This document shows positions 51,630 through 60,238 of a stretch of 64,000 nt of DNA, in pieces. The first letter of the stretch is position 1. Every line of letters starts with the position of its first letter. Below the pieces are notes generated by a model. It was not told the origin of the DNA and searched no databases. It saw only the letters and a program-made list of their open reading frames with translations. A program made the position numbers and the translations under genes. This stretch comes from Nocardia jiangxiensis NBRC 101359 (GTDB lineage Bacteria; Actinomycetota; Actinomycetes; Mycobacteriales; Mycobacteriaceae): NCBI RefSeq assembly GCF_000308615.1, contig NZ_BAGB01000169.1, positions 1-64,000 on the forward strand. Reading direction: 5' to 3'.

Positions 51630-52508
51630 TTACTCTCGACCCACCAGCGCCAGGACCCGCCGGGCCTGCTTCAAGTGCGGCAGATCCAGCATCTTTCCGT
51701 CCAGCGCAACAGTTCCCACATCGGCCGAGAACGCCTCGACCACTCGCCGGGCGAACTCCACCTCCTCGGGCGTCGGGGTGAAGGCGGCGTTGATCGTGTC
51801 GACCTGCCCGGGATGGATGGCGATACGCCCGCTGAATCCCTCGGCGCGCGCCTGGCGCGAGGACTCCGCCAGGCCGCGATCGTCCCGGATGTCGACGTAC
51901 AGCGTCTCCACGGCCTCGACGTCCGCGGCGCGCGCGCCCATCAGTGCCAGCGAGCGAACCAGCCGGTAGGTGGCGGCCCACTCCCCGGTCCGGTCGAGAT
52001 TCGTCGACGCACCCAGGGCCGCACTGAGATCCTCTGCGCCCCAAGTCAATCCGTACAGCCGGGAGATTCCGGCATCGGCGAAATCGCCCAGCCGGAACGG
52101 CGCGCGAGCCGTTTCGGTGGCGACGGGAAGAACGCGGATACCTCCGGGCGTGAGCCCGTGCGCGGACTCCAGCGCCTCGAGATAGTGGTGCACGCGCAAC
52201 ACATCCGCAGGACCGTCGATCTTGGGAATCATCACGCCCGCGGGCCCCGAGGCGACCACGGCCGCCAGATCCGCGAGCGCGTACTCGGTGTCGATCGGAT
52301 TCATCCGCACCCACAACTGCGGACCGGCTGCACCGGATTCGGCGGCGATGAATTCCGCCACCATCTGCCGGGCGATCGGCTTGCGGCCCGCGCTGACCGC
52401 ATCCTCGAGGTCCAGGATCACCGCATCTGCCGAGGAGCCGCCGATCTTGCCGATCTTCTTCTCACTGTCGCCCGGCACGAACAGGAACGAGCGGATCGGC
52501 GCGGTCAC
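51630..52508 (-). CDS. CitE-like HpcH/HpaI aldolase (beta-hydroxyacyl-CoA lyase)
   Basis: 292 residues from GTG overlapping the MaoC stop. LFVPGD at the N-terminus, ADAVILDLEDAV (metal-binding Glu/Asp), WVRMNP, MIPKIDG and RIAIHPGQ are hallmarks of the citrate lyase beta/malyl-CoA lyase family. Stand-alone CitE proteins cleave malyl-, methylmalyl- or citramalyl-CoA. Pairing with a MaoC hydratase gene is the common actinobacterial layout for branched C5 acids. Confidence 0.88.
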   Translation of the reverse strand: MTAPIRSFLFVPGDSEKKIGKIGGSSADAVILDLEDAVSAGRKPIARQMVAEFIAAESGAAGPQLWVRMNPIDTEYALADLAAVVASGPAGVMIPKIDGPADVLRVHHYLEALESAHGLTPGGIRVLPVATETARAPFRLGDFADAGISRLYGLTWGAEDLSAALGASTNLDRTGEWAATYRLVRSLALMGARAADVEAVETLYVDIRDDRGLAESSRQARAEGFSGRIAIHPGQVDTINAAFTPTPEEVEFARRVVEAFSADVGTVALDGKMLDLPHLKQARRVLALVGRE

Positions 52509-52957
52509 TGCGGCTTCCTGCGCTGCAGGCCCGACCGCTTGCACGAGGCGACGAGTTCATCGCGCTGATTGAACGCCTGGTGCAGGAATACCACGATGCC
52601 CTGGTCCGGTCGCGACTTGGAGTCCCGCAGTTCGAGGACCTCGGTGACGACATGCAGGGTGTCGCCATGGAACACCGGCTTGGGGAAGCGCACCTCGTCC
52701 CAGCCCAGGTTCGCCACGGCCGTCCCGAGGGTGGTGTCACCGACGGAGATCCCGACCATCAGGCCGAGGGTGAACGCACTGTTCACGATGCGCTGCCCGA
52801 ACGCCGAGTCCTTCATGTACTCCTCGTCGAGGTGCAGCAGCGCCGGGTTGTGCGTCATCGCCGTGAACAGCACGTTGTCCGTCTCGGTGACCGTCCGCCG
52901 AATCGGGTGTTCGAACCTCTGCCCCACCGTGAGCTCGTCGAACCACACACCAGCCAT
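52505..52957 (-). CDS. MaoC-family hydratase, mesaconyl-CoA hydratase-like
   Basis: 150 residues. Hot-dog fold with TETDNVLFTAMTHNPALLHLD, DSAFGQRIVNSAFTLGLMVG and HGDTLHVVTEVL. The catalytic Asp position is asparagine (HNPALLH), a variation seen in mesaconyl-CoA hydratase-like members. With the CitE-like lyase it would hydrate a branched enoyl-CoA and then cleave it. First gene of the two-gene operon, with a perfect operator 36 bp upstream. Confidence 0.85.
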   Translation of the reverse strand: MAGVWFDELTVGQRFEHPIRRTVTETDNVLFTAMTHNPALLHLDEEYMKDSAFGQRIVNSAFTLGLMVGISVGDTTLGTAVANLGWDEVRFPKPVFHGDTLHVVTEVLELRDSKSRPDQGIVVFLHQAFNQRDELVASCKRSGLQRRKPQ

Positions 52958-52992
52958 ATTTGCCCACCTCCGAGTCGACTTAAATTATCGTA

Positions 52993-53003
52993 TGGTCAGA
53001 CCA
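52993..53003. promoter_or_regulatory. FadR-like operator, copy 10 (perfect)
   Basis: TGGTCAGACCA is a perfect match to TGGTCNGACCA. On the minus strand GATAAT follows a few bases later as a -10 box for the MaoC/CitE operon. Confidence 0.82.
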
Positions 53004-53067
53004 AATGATTGCACAGGTCGAACCACGGATCAACTCGACTACACCCGCGGGAAAGCGATCGAACCGC

Positions 53068-53784
53068 TTATGCGGCGGCGTCGCCCGTGAACAACGTCAC
53101 CCAGCGTGCGAGGCGCTGCACGTCCCCACCGTTCTTCTCGACCCACGCCCACGCGCCGTCGGAACCTCCACCCACGTGGTCGATCACCAGCTCAACCGCT
53201 TCGCGCGGGGTACGGAAAACCGGGTCGGTGACGGCAGCACCCGCAGGCAGTCGCCCACGCGACTGCATTCGCGCGAATATCTCGGCGATCGCGTTGCCGG
53301 TCCGCTGATAGTCGGCGATGATCGCGTCGGTTTCGACGCCCGCCAGCAGAAGCGCGATCGCGATGACGACGCCGGTCCGATCTTTACCGGCAGCGCAATG
53401 AACCAGCGTCGAACCACCGTTGTCGAACTGGTTGAGCGCACCCACCAGCCGGGAGGCCGACCCTCGCACCATGTCGGCATACAGGTCCACCACATTCGCT
53501 TGAATCAGACGATCCATACGCGCGCCCGAGAACACCGGATTGCCGACCCAGCGCACGGTATCGGGCCACGCCACGAGCAGGCGTCCCGCCTCGGCACTGT
53601 CACGCAGGTCCACCACCGTCGACGGAGGCCAGGTCAGGCCGGTCGGAGGACTGTCACCGACATACGGCGCATCGCTGCGGAGCAGTACGCCGCACCGCGT
53701 TTCACCACCGGCCGCCAACGGCAGTCGCCCGAGGTCTCGCGCGTTGACCACGGTTGTCGGATCGGAACCGGCTTCGGCATCCAC
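53068..53784 (-). CDS. Tyrosine-phosphatase-like protein (Y_phosphatase3 type)
   Basis: 238 residues. P-loop VHCAAGKDRTG with Cys130 and Arg136, preceded by NARDLGRLPL and VLLRSDAPY. Paralogue of the protein at 572-1309. This copy lies among catabolic genes, has its own FadR-like operator 39 bp upstream and is followed downstream by three kinase/partner genes, so a small phosphorylated metabolite may be its substrate. Protein tyrosine or phosphoinositide phosphatase activity cannot be ruled out. Confidence 0.83.
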   Translation of the reverse strand: MDAEAGSDPTTVVNARDLGRLPLAAGGETRCGVLLRSDAPYVGDSPPTGLTWPPSTVVDLRDSAEAGRLLVAWPDTVRWVGNPVFSGARMDRLIQANVVDLYADMVRGSASRLVGALNQFDNGGSTLVHCAAGKDRTGVVIAIALLLAGVETDAIIADYQRTGNAIAEIFARMQSRGRLPAGAAVTDPVFRTPREAVELVIDHVGGGSDGAWAWVEKNGGDVQRLARWVTLFTGDAAA

Positions 53785-53822
53785 ATGCTCTCCCTATCTC
53801 CTTGGGCGATCATTACCCAAAA

Positions 53823-53833
53823 TGGTCGTACCA
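53823..53833. promoter_or_regulatory. FadR-like operator, copy 11
   Basis: TGGTCGTACCA matches 9 of 10 fixed bases. It lies between the phosphatase start and the end of the helical-protein gene, so it can only serve the phosphatase among the known genes. Confidence 0.68.
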
Positions 53834-54010
53834 TATACATACCAGCTCACCGGCTACAGCACTGGAAACGAGCCCTGCACAGCAGCCTGCCGACGGGCGA
53901 ACTCTGCGGTCGCAGCCCCCGCTGTGCCGCGTCGCTCTGCTCGGCACGCCGGTCGAACAGCTGTCGGAGATATGGTCGGCGTCGACACTCAGCCGGGTCC
54001 GGTGTATCGA

Positions 54011-54553
54011 TCAGCTCGCCGAGGTGGCCGCCCCCGGCGGTGGATCGGCCTGCTGACGATCGAGCACGTGCGCGACGCTCTCGTCGGCTCCACGCGGGAA
54101 TCCGGTCTTGCGGCACCACGCGAGTTCGCGTTCGCACTGCCTTCCGGCCGCTGCCGCCATCACCTGCCGGGCGCGCTGCGCCAGCTCGGGCTCGGCGTCG
54201 GCCAGAATCCCGTACCGACGATCGGCCATTTCCTTGAGGGCACGCGTCTGCTCGCGCAGTCGCTCGAGGTCCACGGGCGGCTCTGCCGCGGCGCTGAGAA
54301 ACGCTCGCTCCTCCTCGGCGTCCCGCGTCGGCGCGAGGTCGATCAGACGCGCGAGCAGGGCTCGATAATCGGAATGCTCGACGCGCTCGTATCGATATTC
54401 GGATGTGTGCACATCGAGGGTCCAGTCCAGGCATGCGAGCACGAGGCCGGCTTGCTCGGCGGCGAACGAATCGTTCGGATCCAACGCCGGGAGAACATTT
54501 TTCGCGATCGTCGTCCGTACGGCGCTGATCTGCTGAGCAACAGTGGGAATCAT
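54011..54553 (-). CDS. Helical partner protein of the APH kinase, copy A
   Basis: 180 residues, predicted almost wholly helical, no signal or membrane segment. The middle and end match the pattern of the protein at 59554: a helix with YRALLARLIDL, an EELAW or EFERSW-like element before a conserved K/M-x-GF/P turn (CRKTGFPRGADES here, YLPMGFDPAPDS there). It begins 9 bp after the kinase stop. Not a family I can name. Its strict pairing with the kinase suggests a second subunit, as LvaB is for LvaA. Confidence 0.72.
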   Translation of the reverse strand: MIPTVAQQISAVRTTIAKNVLPALDPNDSFAAEQAGLVLACLDWTLDVHTSEYRYERVEHSDYRALLARLIDLAPTRDAEEERAFLSAAAEPPVDLERLREQTRALKEMADRRYGILADAEPELAQRARQVMAAAAGRQCERELAWCRKTGFPRGADESVAHVLDRQQADPPPGAATSAS

Positions 54554-54562
54554 CGAAATCTC

Positions 54563-55717
54563 CTATGCCTTGCCGACAACGGCGAGCAGTTGGTCCAGAT
54601 AGAACGCCCCGAGACCACCGAGATAGGTCTGCATCGCGTCGAGATGGGTCATGCGTTCGGCAGCATTCCGCGGCCCGGACCCGGTCAATGCGACTGCGGC
54701 CCAGTACATGTTGAGAACCGTGTAGTACTCGAGCCGCTCGCTGTCGACCGACAGTCCGGACACCGACTCGTATTCGGCGATCATCTGCTCCCGAGTGACC
54801 AGAGCCGAGCAATAGAATTCACCGGTCACGGGATCTGTTTCGCCCCAGCCGTCCATCATGGCGTAGGCCAGATCGTGGTGTCGGTCGCCGAGGTAGGTCA
54901 GCTCCCAATCGAGCAGTGCGGTAATGGTTCCGCGCTCCTCGTCGAACAGGAAATTGCCGTTGCGGTAGTCACCGTGCACAACCGATACGTGATCGACCAC
55001 GGGACGACGTTCCCACAGCCACTGCTGGGTCAGTGCGATCACCGGGTGCGATTCGAACGCGTCCTCCTGCCACGCGCGGTCCCATGACGCGAGCCGCCAG
55101 TCCACGGCATCGGTCGAGCCGGGTCGTGGGCGTTGGAACGAGTCCAGTGGATACGTCGTCCAGTCGAACCGATGCAGTTCGGCGAGATACCGGACGAACT
55201 GCGGGCCGAGCGTGCGGCGCAGTGCAGCACCATAGGTCGTCCCGAGGCCGGACGCGGTCTTCACAGCGTCCTTCGCAGTCGCCGTTCCGCCGACATATCC
55301 GCAGATCATCGACGGTGCACCCAATTCGTCCGGGTCCTCGGTCATCCAGAACACCCGAGGTACCGGCAAGGCACCGTGCAACATGTCCAGCGCCTCGAAT
55401 TCACGGCGGCGAGGCGTTTCGACCATCGAGGCCGGAGGGTCCATCCGCAGCACCATACGATCGCGCCGTTGTTGCCCATCGGACTGCCAGTCGAGGTCGA
55501 AGACGAATTGTTCCTTCGAGGCGCCACCACCCAGGCGCGAGAGGCCCTCGATCTCGAAGGTGCCCTGGATCCGCTGAGACAACATGGTGCGCAACCTGTC
55601 TCGCACCGTTTCCAGGTGAGGTGGTTCGTGAATCACCACACCCCGGCGCTCCAGCTTTCGGCGCAGCACCGCGTCGATGGCCGGTTCGACTCGCACGGCG
55701 GATCGGGGTGTGGTCAT
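54563..55717 (-). CDS. APH-family phosphotransferase, kinase A
   Basis: 384 residues from ATG with ACAGGAG. N-terminal 45-residue extension; then the kinase core with LSRLGGGASKEQFVFDL (glycine loop), VLRMDPP (ATP lysine replaced by arginine), VVHGDYRNGNFLFDEE catalytic loop and LLDWELTYLGDRHHDLAYA metal motif. It is clearly in the same subgroup as the gene at 58313 and different from antibiotic kinases. It likely phosphorylates a hydroxyl on a small hydrophobic or CoA-linked molecule. Operon order: alcohol dehydrogenase, kinase, helical protein. Confidence 0.83.
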   Translation of the reverse strand: MTTPRSAVRVEPAIDAVLRRKLERRGVVIHEPPHLETVRDRLRTMLSQRIQGTFEIEGLSRLGGGASKEQFVFDLDWQSDGQQRRDRMVLRMDPPASMVETPRRREFEALDMLHGALPVPRVFWMTEDPDELGAPSMICGYVGGTATAKDAVKTASGLGTTYGAALRRTLGPQFVRYLAELHRFDWTTYPLDSFQRPRPGSTDAVDWRLASWDRAWQEDAFESHPVIALTQQWLWERRPVVDHVSVVHGDYRNGNFLFDEERGTITALLDWELTYLGDRHHDLAYAMMDGWGETDPVTGEFYCSALVTREQMIAEYESVSGLSVDSERLEYYTVLNMYWAAVALTGSGPRNAAERMTHLDAMQTYLGGLGAFYLDQLLAVVGKA

Positions 55718-55745
55718 TGCGGACTCCTGTCGTACGGTCACCATC

Positions 55746-56888
55746 TCAGGCTCCTGTCGATCCGGTGGACGACGGCGCGCCGTGGACGAGGACGACTTTC
55801 GCGACCTCGCCACGCGCCTGGGCAGCCACGGCAGCGTTGATATCGCTGAAGGGGAAGGTCCCGATCAGCTTGTCGAAGGGAAACTTTCCGCAACGGAACA
55901 ACTCGAGCAGGTACGGGATGAGGGTGCTCGGATCGCTGTCGCCCTCGGTGATTCCGCGCACCGTGACACCGGAAACCATTGCGGGCACCAGCGGCACCGC
56001 CATCGTCGCTGTCACATCGTGTGGCACTCCGACGAATCCGAGAGTCCCCCGAGGTGCGAGGACGGCGAAAGCCTCCTCGAGGATCGACGGAATTCCGGTC
56101 GTGTCGAACGCATAGTCGACACCACGGCCGCTCACCGCACGGACCTTTCCTTCGAGTGGCCCGGTGGCCGGGTCGATGGTGGTGTCCGCACCCAACTCCA
56201 AGGCCAGTGCGCGACGGCGCGGATCCGGATCGGAGACGATGATCGGAGTGCACCCACGGACTTTCGCCGCCATAACCGCGGCGAGCCCGACCGGACCGGC
56301 CCCCAGGACCGACAGGGACTGCCCCGCCTGGCAATCCAAGCTGTTGAATACGGCACCGGCGCCGGTCTGGATACCGCATCCCAGCGGGCCGACGAGTTCG
56401 ATCGGAATGTCGGTTCCGACCTTCACCACGTTGCGTTCGGTCGCCAGAGCATGGGTCGCGAACGACGATTGCCCGAAGAAGGCTGCGGTCACGAGTTGCC
56501 CGTCCTGGGTGATCGTGCTGGTTCCGTCCGGACGCAACCCACTGCCGTAGTTGCGCGCGCCGAACTCCACGCAGTAGGCGGGTTGCCCGTCGGCACATTG
56601 ATCGCAGTGCCCACAGGACGCGAAGGACAGCGCGACATGATCACCGGGCGCGACCGAGGTCACCTCCGCCCCGGTCGCGACGACGATTCCGCTGCCCTCG
56701 TGCCCGAGGACCATCGGATAACTCAACCCGAAGAATCCGTCCCGGGCGGCGATATCGGTGTGGCACAGACCGATTCCTTTGATCTCCACGAGTACTTCGT
56801 GCGCCCCGGGAGTCGCGAGCGACACTCGTTCGAGACTGAAAGCGCCGCCCGGTTCGGCGACCACCGCAGCAGTTACGGATTTTGACAT
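55746..56888 (-). CDS. Zinc-dependent alcohol dehydrogenase (aryl-alcohol/class III type)
   Basis: 380 residues. Catalytic zinc ligands Cys42 (GLCHTD) and His63-Glu64 (LGHEGSG), structural zinc cysteines in CGHCDQCADGQPAYC, and the cofactor loop VLGAGPVGLAAV. It oxidises an alcohol with NAD+. The next gene begins 28 bp later. It sits divergent from the CrtC-like gene at 57319, so the two kinase modules face each other across this promoter region. Confidence 0.9.
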   Translation of the reverse strand: MSKSVTAAVVAEPGGAFSLERVSLATPGAHEVLVEIKGIGLCHTDIAARDGFFGLSYPMVLGHEGSGIVVATGAEVTSVAPGDHVALSFASCGHCDQCADGQPAYCVEFGARNYGSGLRPDGTSTITQDGQLVTAAFFGQSSFATHALATERNVVKVGTDIPIELVGPLGCGIQTGAGAVFNSLDCQAGQSLSVLGAGPVGLAAVMAAKVRGCTPIIVSDPDPRRRALALELGADTTIDPATGPLEGKVRAVSGRGVDYAFDTTGIPSILEEAFAVLAPRGTLGFVGVPHDVTATMAVPLVPAMVSGVTVRGITEGDSDPSTLIPYLLELFRCGKFPFDKLIGTFPFSDINAAVAAQARGEVAKVVLVHGAPSSTGSTGA

Positions 56889-57318
56889 GACGGAAACCCT
56901 TTCGTCGGTGCGGTAACCCGACCCGATCTGCGACTCCGGCGACGCACGCCGTGCCGAGAACCGGTGGCGCGTCATGGCCGAATATGAAAAGTTCACGAAT
57001 CCGCGCACCGAAAGTACGGGTATGCGGAGTGAGAAGTGCCAGCCCACGAGGCGGCACCGACCTCAAACTAGTGACAGGTGACACATTCGTCAAGCTTCCG
57101 AATCCGCGCCCGAACAGGCCGTCCCGACAATCACCTCTGATCGAATCGGCCTATTTCACAGAAGATTTCGCTGCAGCCACCATCCGATGGGGTGAAGTCG
57201 GGGGGATTTCCGAGGGATATGGCCGTCACAGGCTGTTCACGGCCACCGTCCCCTCCCAAGATGTGCACGAGTGGCGTGTGCCACATGCCGAACTCACGAT
57301 CTTCAGGAGCCGAAACCG
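56889..57318. other. Divergent promoter region between the two kinase modules
   Basis: 430 bp without a supported gene. It must hold promoters for the alcohol dehydrogenase operon and the CrtC-like/kinase operon. Unlike nearly every other interval from 21 to 60 kb it has no good TGGTCNGACCA copy that I can find. The CAGGAG ribosome site for the + gene lies at its right end. Confidence 0.5.
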
Positions 57319-58311
57319 ATGATCAATGCCCACGATCTCGACTTCCACAGCCGCGACGCCGACGACTGGACTTGGACGGAAACAACCGCGCTCATCTTCA
57401 GCGTCCCGGAGGCCGGCATCCTCGGAAACGCATACGTGCTGGCCCGCCCGAATCTCGGGGTCGCACTTTCGTCGATCTGCCTGGTTCAGGGGTTCTGCCC
57501 GAACGTGGAGGATATCGATTTCATGGACTGTCAGGTTCACCTGCCGTGCCCGGAGTCCTTCACCGACTACACACTCCCGAACGGACTGACCGTCAAGACG
57601 TCGAATGCACCCCGCGACTATCACCTCCGCTATGAGCACGCGCTCGGCAATTGCTCGTTCGACCTGAAGTTCGACGCGATTCACCACCCGTTCGATATGC
57701 ACGACCCGGCGGAGAACGCATTGCTCTCGGGAGCGGACTCCGAAGCCACCCTCGACGAGAAGGGGGACGGCTGGGCAACAGGGCATTTCGAGACGAAGGG
57801 GCATATCACCGGCGAACTCGAATTGCGCGGCAAGCGCTATCGGGTCGACTGCTACGAGGGAATGGATCACAGCTGGGGGCCCAGGCGCGACCTGGGTACG
57901 TGGGCGGTGTCCTGGATTTCGGTGAACTTCGGCCCGGAACTGGCCATGCACCTGGCCGTCGACATGGAAGTCGTGGGCGGGCAGGTGCGCTACGGCGACC
58001 TCCGATTCGGGTTCGTCACCGAGAACGGGGAAACGCGCAGCCTCGTCTGGGCCGAGGTCGAGGCGGCTCGCGTGCAGATGCTCACTGTCACCAATCGGAT
58101 CAAGGTCCGCGACGACCGCGGCCAGGAATGGGAGTTCTTCGGCAGCGCTGTCGCCGCACACCCGTGGCAGGCGTTCAATCCGCGCGATGTCGCATATCAG
58201 AGCTTGCACCGGTACGAGCACGACGGGCGAATCGGATACGGGGAAATGGCCGACATATTCGGCCTCGACTACCTCGCCGAGCGCACGTCGAAGCACGGCC
58301 GGAGGCGCTGA
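57319..58311 (+). CDS. CrtC/lipocalin-like protein (DUF7064/DUF7065 type)
   Basis: 330 residues from ATG behind CAGGAG. Beta-rich; no signal peptide. Diagnostic elements as I remember them are ALIFSVPEAGILGNAYVLAR at the front, HITGELELRGKRYRVDCYEG and GMDHSWGPRRD in the middle, and WISVNFGPELAMHL after it. Related proteins include the 28257 gene and hydroxyneurosporene synthase-like double lipocalins. It is directly followed by a kinase gene (1-bp gap). It could bind, hydrate or deliver a lipophilic substrate. Confidence 0.72.
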   Translation: MINAHDLDFHSRDADDWTWTETTALIFSVPEAGILGNAYVLARPNLGVALSSICLVQGFCPNVEDIDFMDCQVHLPCPESFTDYTLPNGLTVKTSNAPRDYHLRYEHALGNCSFDLKFDAIHHPFDMHDPAENALLSGADSEATLDEKGDGWATGHFETKGHITGELELRGKRYRVDCYEGMDHSWGPRRDLGTWAVSWISVNFGPELAMHLAVDMEVVGGQVRYGDLRFGFVTENGETRSLVWAEVEAARVQMLTVTNRIKVRDDRGQEWEFFGSAVAAHPWQAFNPRDVAYQSLHRYEHDGRIGYGEMADIFGLDYLAERTSKHGRRR

Positions 58312-58312
58312 A

Positions 58313-59557
58313 GTGACTGCTGCAGAACGGATTTCATTTCCGAGCTACGACACCGATTTCGATATGCGTGACAACCCGCCACGCGAGTTCATCGATGAGA
58401 TGCGCCGCCGCTATCGAGTCGACAGCGAGATCGATCGAATGCTGGTGCGCAAACTCGAACGCCGGGCGAGCCCCCCGTTTCAGCGCATCGAGCTCGACGA
58501 GTTCGCCGCCCGTCTGGACGGGCTGCTCCGAGCACGGATCGATGGCGAATACGAAATCTCCGGCGCTCGGTGGATGTCGGGCGGGGCATCCAAAATGCAA
58601 GTGCGATTCGATCTTCGGTGGACCGACCCCGACCGCGGACCGGTCACGGATCGCTTGGTCGCACGCATGGATCCGTCGGAGTCGCTCAATGCGACGAGCC
58701 GCCGCCAAGAGGCCGAGATCCTCGAAGCCGTCCGTGACACCCTGCCGGTACCGCGCGTGCTGTGGCTGGACGAAGCCGCAACCTGGTTCCCGGAGCCGAC
58801 CCTCGTGTACTCGTTCGCACCGGGCACGACCAAACCCACCGCCACCGACACCGGAGCCGTGAGCGGGCTCGGCACGATGTTCGGCCCCGACTTACGGCGG
58901 TCGCTGGGAACTCAGTTCGTCGATCATCTCGCGGCACTGCACACGACCGATATCTCCGGACTCCGGCTCGACAGCTTCGACCGGCCCAGTCCCGACACCA
59001 CTGAAGCCGCCGAGTGGAAGCTCAATCAGTACGCGCGTGTCTGGGAGGAGGATCGGGGCGAGGATCATCTGCTCATCGAAGTGACCGCCAACTGGCTCAG
59101 GCGCAACCTTCCGACGACGGACCGGATCGGCATCGTCCACGGTGACTTTCGAAGCGGGAATTTCCTGTTCGACGAGAAAACCCACGAGATCACCGCGTGG
59201 CTCGACTGGGAATATTGCCACCTCGGCGATCGCCATCGCGATCTCGCCTGGGCCACCGACTCGACCTTCGGCCACGTCGACCCGAGGTCCGGCGAATACC
59301 TGGTCTGCGGCTTGTTCACCGAAGCCGAATTCCTGGATCGTTACCAGGAGGCTTCGGGGTTGTCTGTCGATCCGCAACGGCTCACCTACTACAAGATAGC
59401 GAACACTTACCAGCTGATCATTGCCACGCTGGCAACCGCCTACCGGGTGGCCAGGTTGGGCAAGACGCACCAGGATGTGCTGCTGTCCTGGGTCAAGGGG
59501 ATGGTCCCCACATTGTCCGGACAGCTGGTGACCCTGCTGGAGGAAAAAGACCGATGA
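58313..59557 (+). CDS. APH-family phosphotransferase, kinase B
   Basis: 414 residues from GTG behind GGAGG. An 80-residue N-terminal extension precedes the kinase core: WMSGGASKMQVRFDLRW (glycine loop), LVARMDPSES, GIVHGDFRSGNFLFDEK (catalytic loop) and AWLDWEYCHLGDRHRDLAWA (metal motif). Close in plan to kinase A. Overlaps the helical-protein gene by four bases. Substrate unknown; neighbours suggest phosphorylation of a hydroxylated lipid-like acid or its CoA ester. Confidence 0.83.
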   Translation: MTAAERISFPSYDTDFDMRDNPPREFIDEMRRRYRVDSEIDRMLVRKLERRASPPFQRIELDEFAARLDGLLRARIDGEYEISGARWMSGGASKMQVRFDLRWTDPDRGPVTDRLVARMDPSESLNATSRRQEAEILEAVRDTLPVPRVLWLDEAATWFPEPTLVYSFAPGTTKPTATDTGAVSGLGTMFGPDLRRSLGTQFVDHLAALHTTDISGLRLDSFDRPSPDTTEAAEWKLNQYARVWEEDRGEDHLLIEVTANWLRRNLPTTDRIGIVHGDFRSGNFLFDEKTHEITAWLDWEYCHLGDRHRDLAWATDSTFGHVDPRSGEYLVCGLFTEAEFLDRYQEASGLSVDPQRLTYYKIANTYQLIIATLATAYRVARLGKTHQDVLLSWVKGMVPTLSGQLVTLLEEKDR

Positions 59558-60096
59558 CCGATCATTCCGAAAACTCGTTGGGCGCAGTGGTCAAATCCTT
59601 ACGCGATATCGTCGGCCCCGCGGTCGACCCGGTCGACCCACTAGCACAGGAGCAGCTCGCGCTGTCGATCGGATATCTCGAATTCTTGCGTGACCGGCTC
59701 GCACACGTGCACACGCGTGCACGCTTCGAACTCGACCACCATCGACGCATCGCCCGATCGGTACTCGAAATCGTCAGCGATGCCGAGATCGCCAACGGGC
59801 TGCGCAGCTCCGTGCGAGCGGGCGAACAAGCCGCCCGCGACGCCGACGGGGAAACCCACGCCATCGAGCGGGCCACGGCCGCGATCGCCGCCGACCTGCG
59901 CACGGTCCTACGGGCAGATCTCCAGCCGCCGGTACAGGAGGAAGTCGAACGGGCGGTCATGGCAGCCATGCCCGAGCGGGTCGAGTTCGAACGATCCTGG
60001 TACCTGCCGATGGGATTCGATCCGGCCCCGGACTCGGCACAGCCGCTCGTGGAGTTCATAGCTGCTTACGAGAGCCTCCCCCCGGCGACCGACTGA
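59554..60096 (+). CDS. Helical partner protein of the APH kinase, copy B
   Basis: 180 residues, exactly the length of copy A. Starts at the ATGA overlap with kinase B. Predicted long helices (LALSIGYLEFLRDRLAHVHT, then a charged heptad-like middle) and a C-terminal ERVEFERSWYLPMGFDPAPD turn. No known domain recognised. Equal length, position and helical plan with the 54011 product argue that kinase and partner form one unit. Confidence 0.72.
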   Translation: MTDHSENSLGAVVKSLRDIVGPAVDPVDPLAQEQLALSIGYLEFLRDRLAHVHTRARFELDHHRRIARSVLEIVSDAEIANGLRSSVRAGEQAARDADGETHAIERATAAIAADLRTVLRADLQPPVQEEVERAVMAAMPERVEFERSWYLPMGFDPAPDSAQPLVEFIAAYESLPPATD

Positions 60097-60140
60097 GCTG
60101 GTCAGCGGTTCGCTGCAGTCCCGCGAAACCCTTGCTCGTA

Positions 60141-60151
60141 TGGTCTGACCA
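60141..60151. promoter_or_regulatory. FadR-like operator, copy 12 (perfect)
   Basis: TGGTCTGACCA is a perfect match. TATATT follows at 60153-60158 as a -10 box. It precedes the LuxR pair, so the proposed GntR/FCD repressor would also control those regulators. Confidence 0.8.
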
Positions 60152-60238
60152 TTATATTCTCGGTTTAGATTTACAGCGCCTCGACGTGTGCCGATAGGCA
60201 CGAGAAGCTTCGACAGGGGTGCACGGCGGGAAGGGGCA

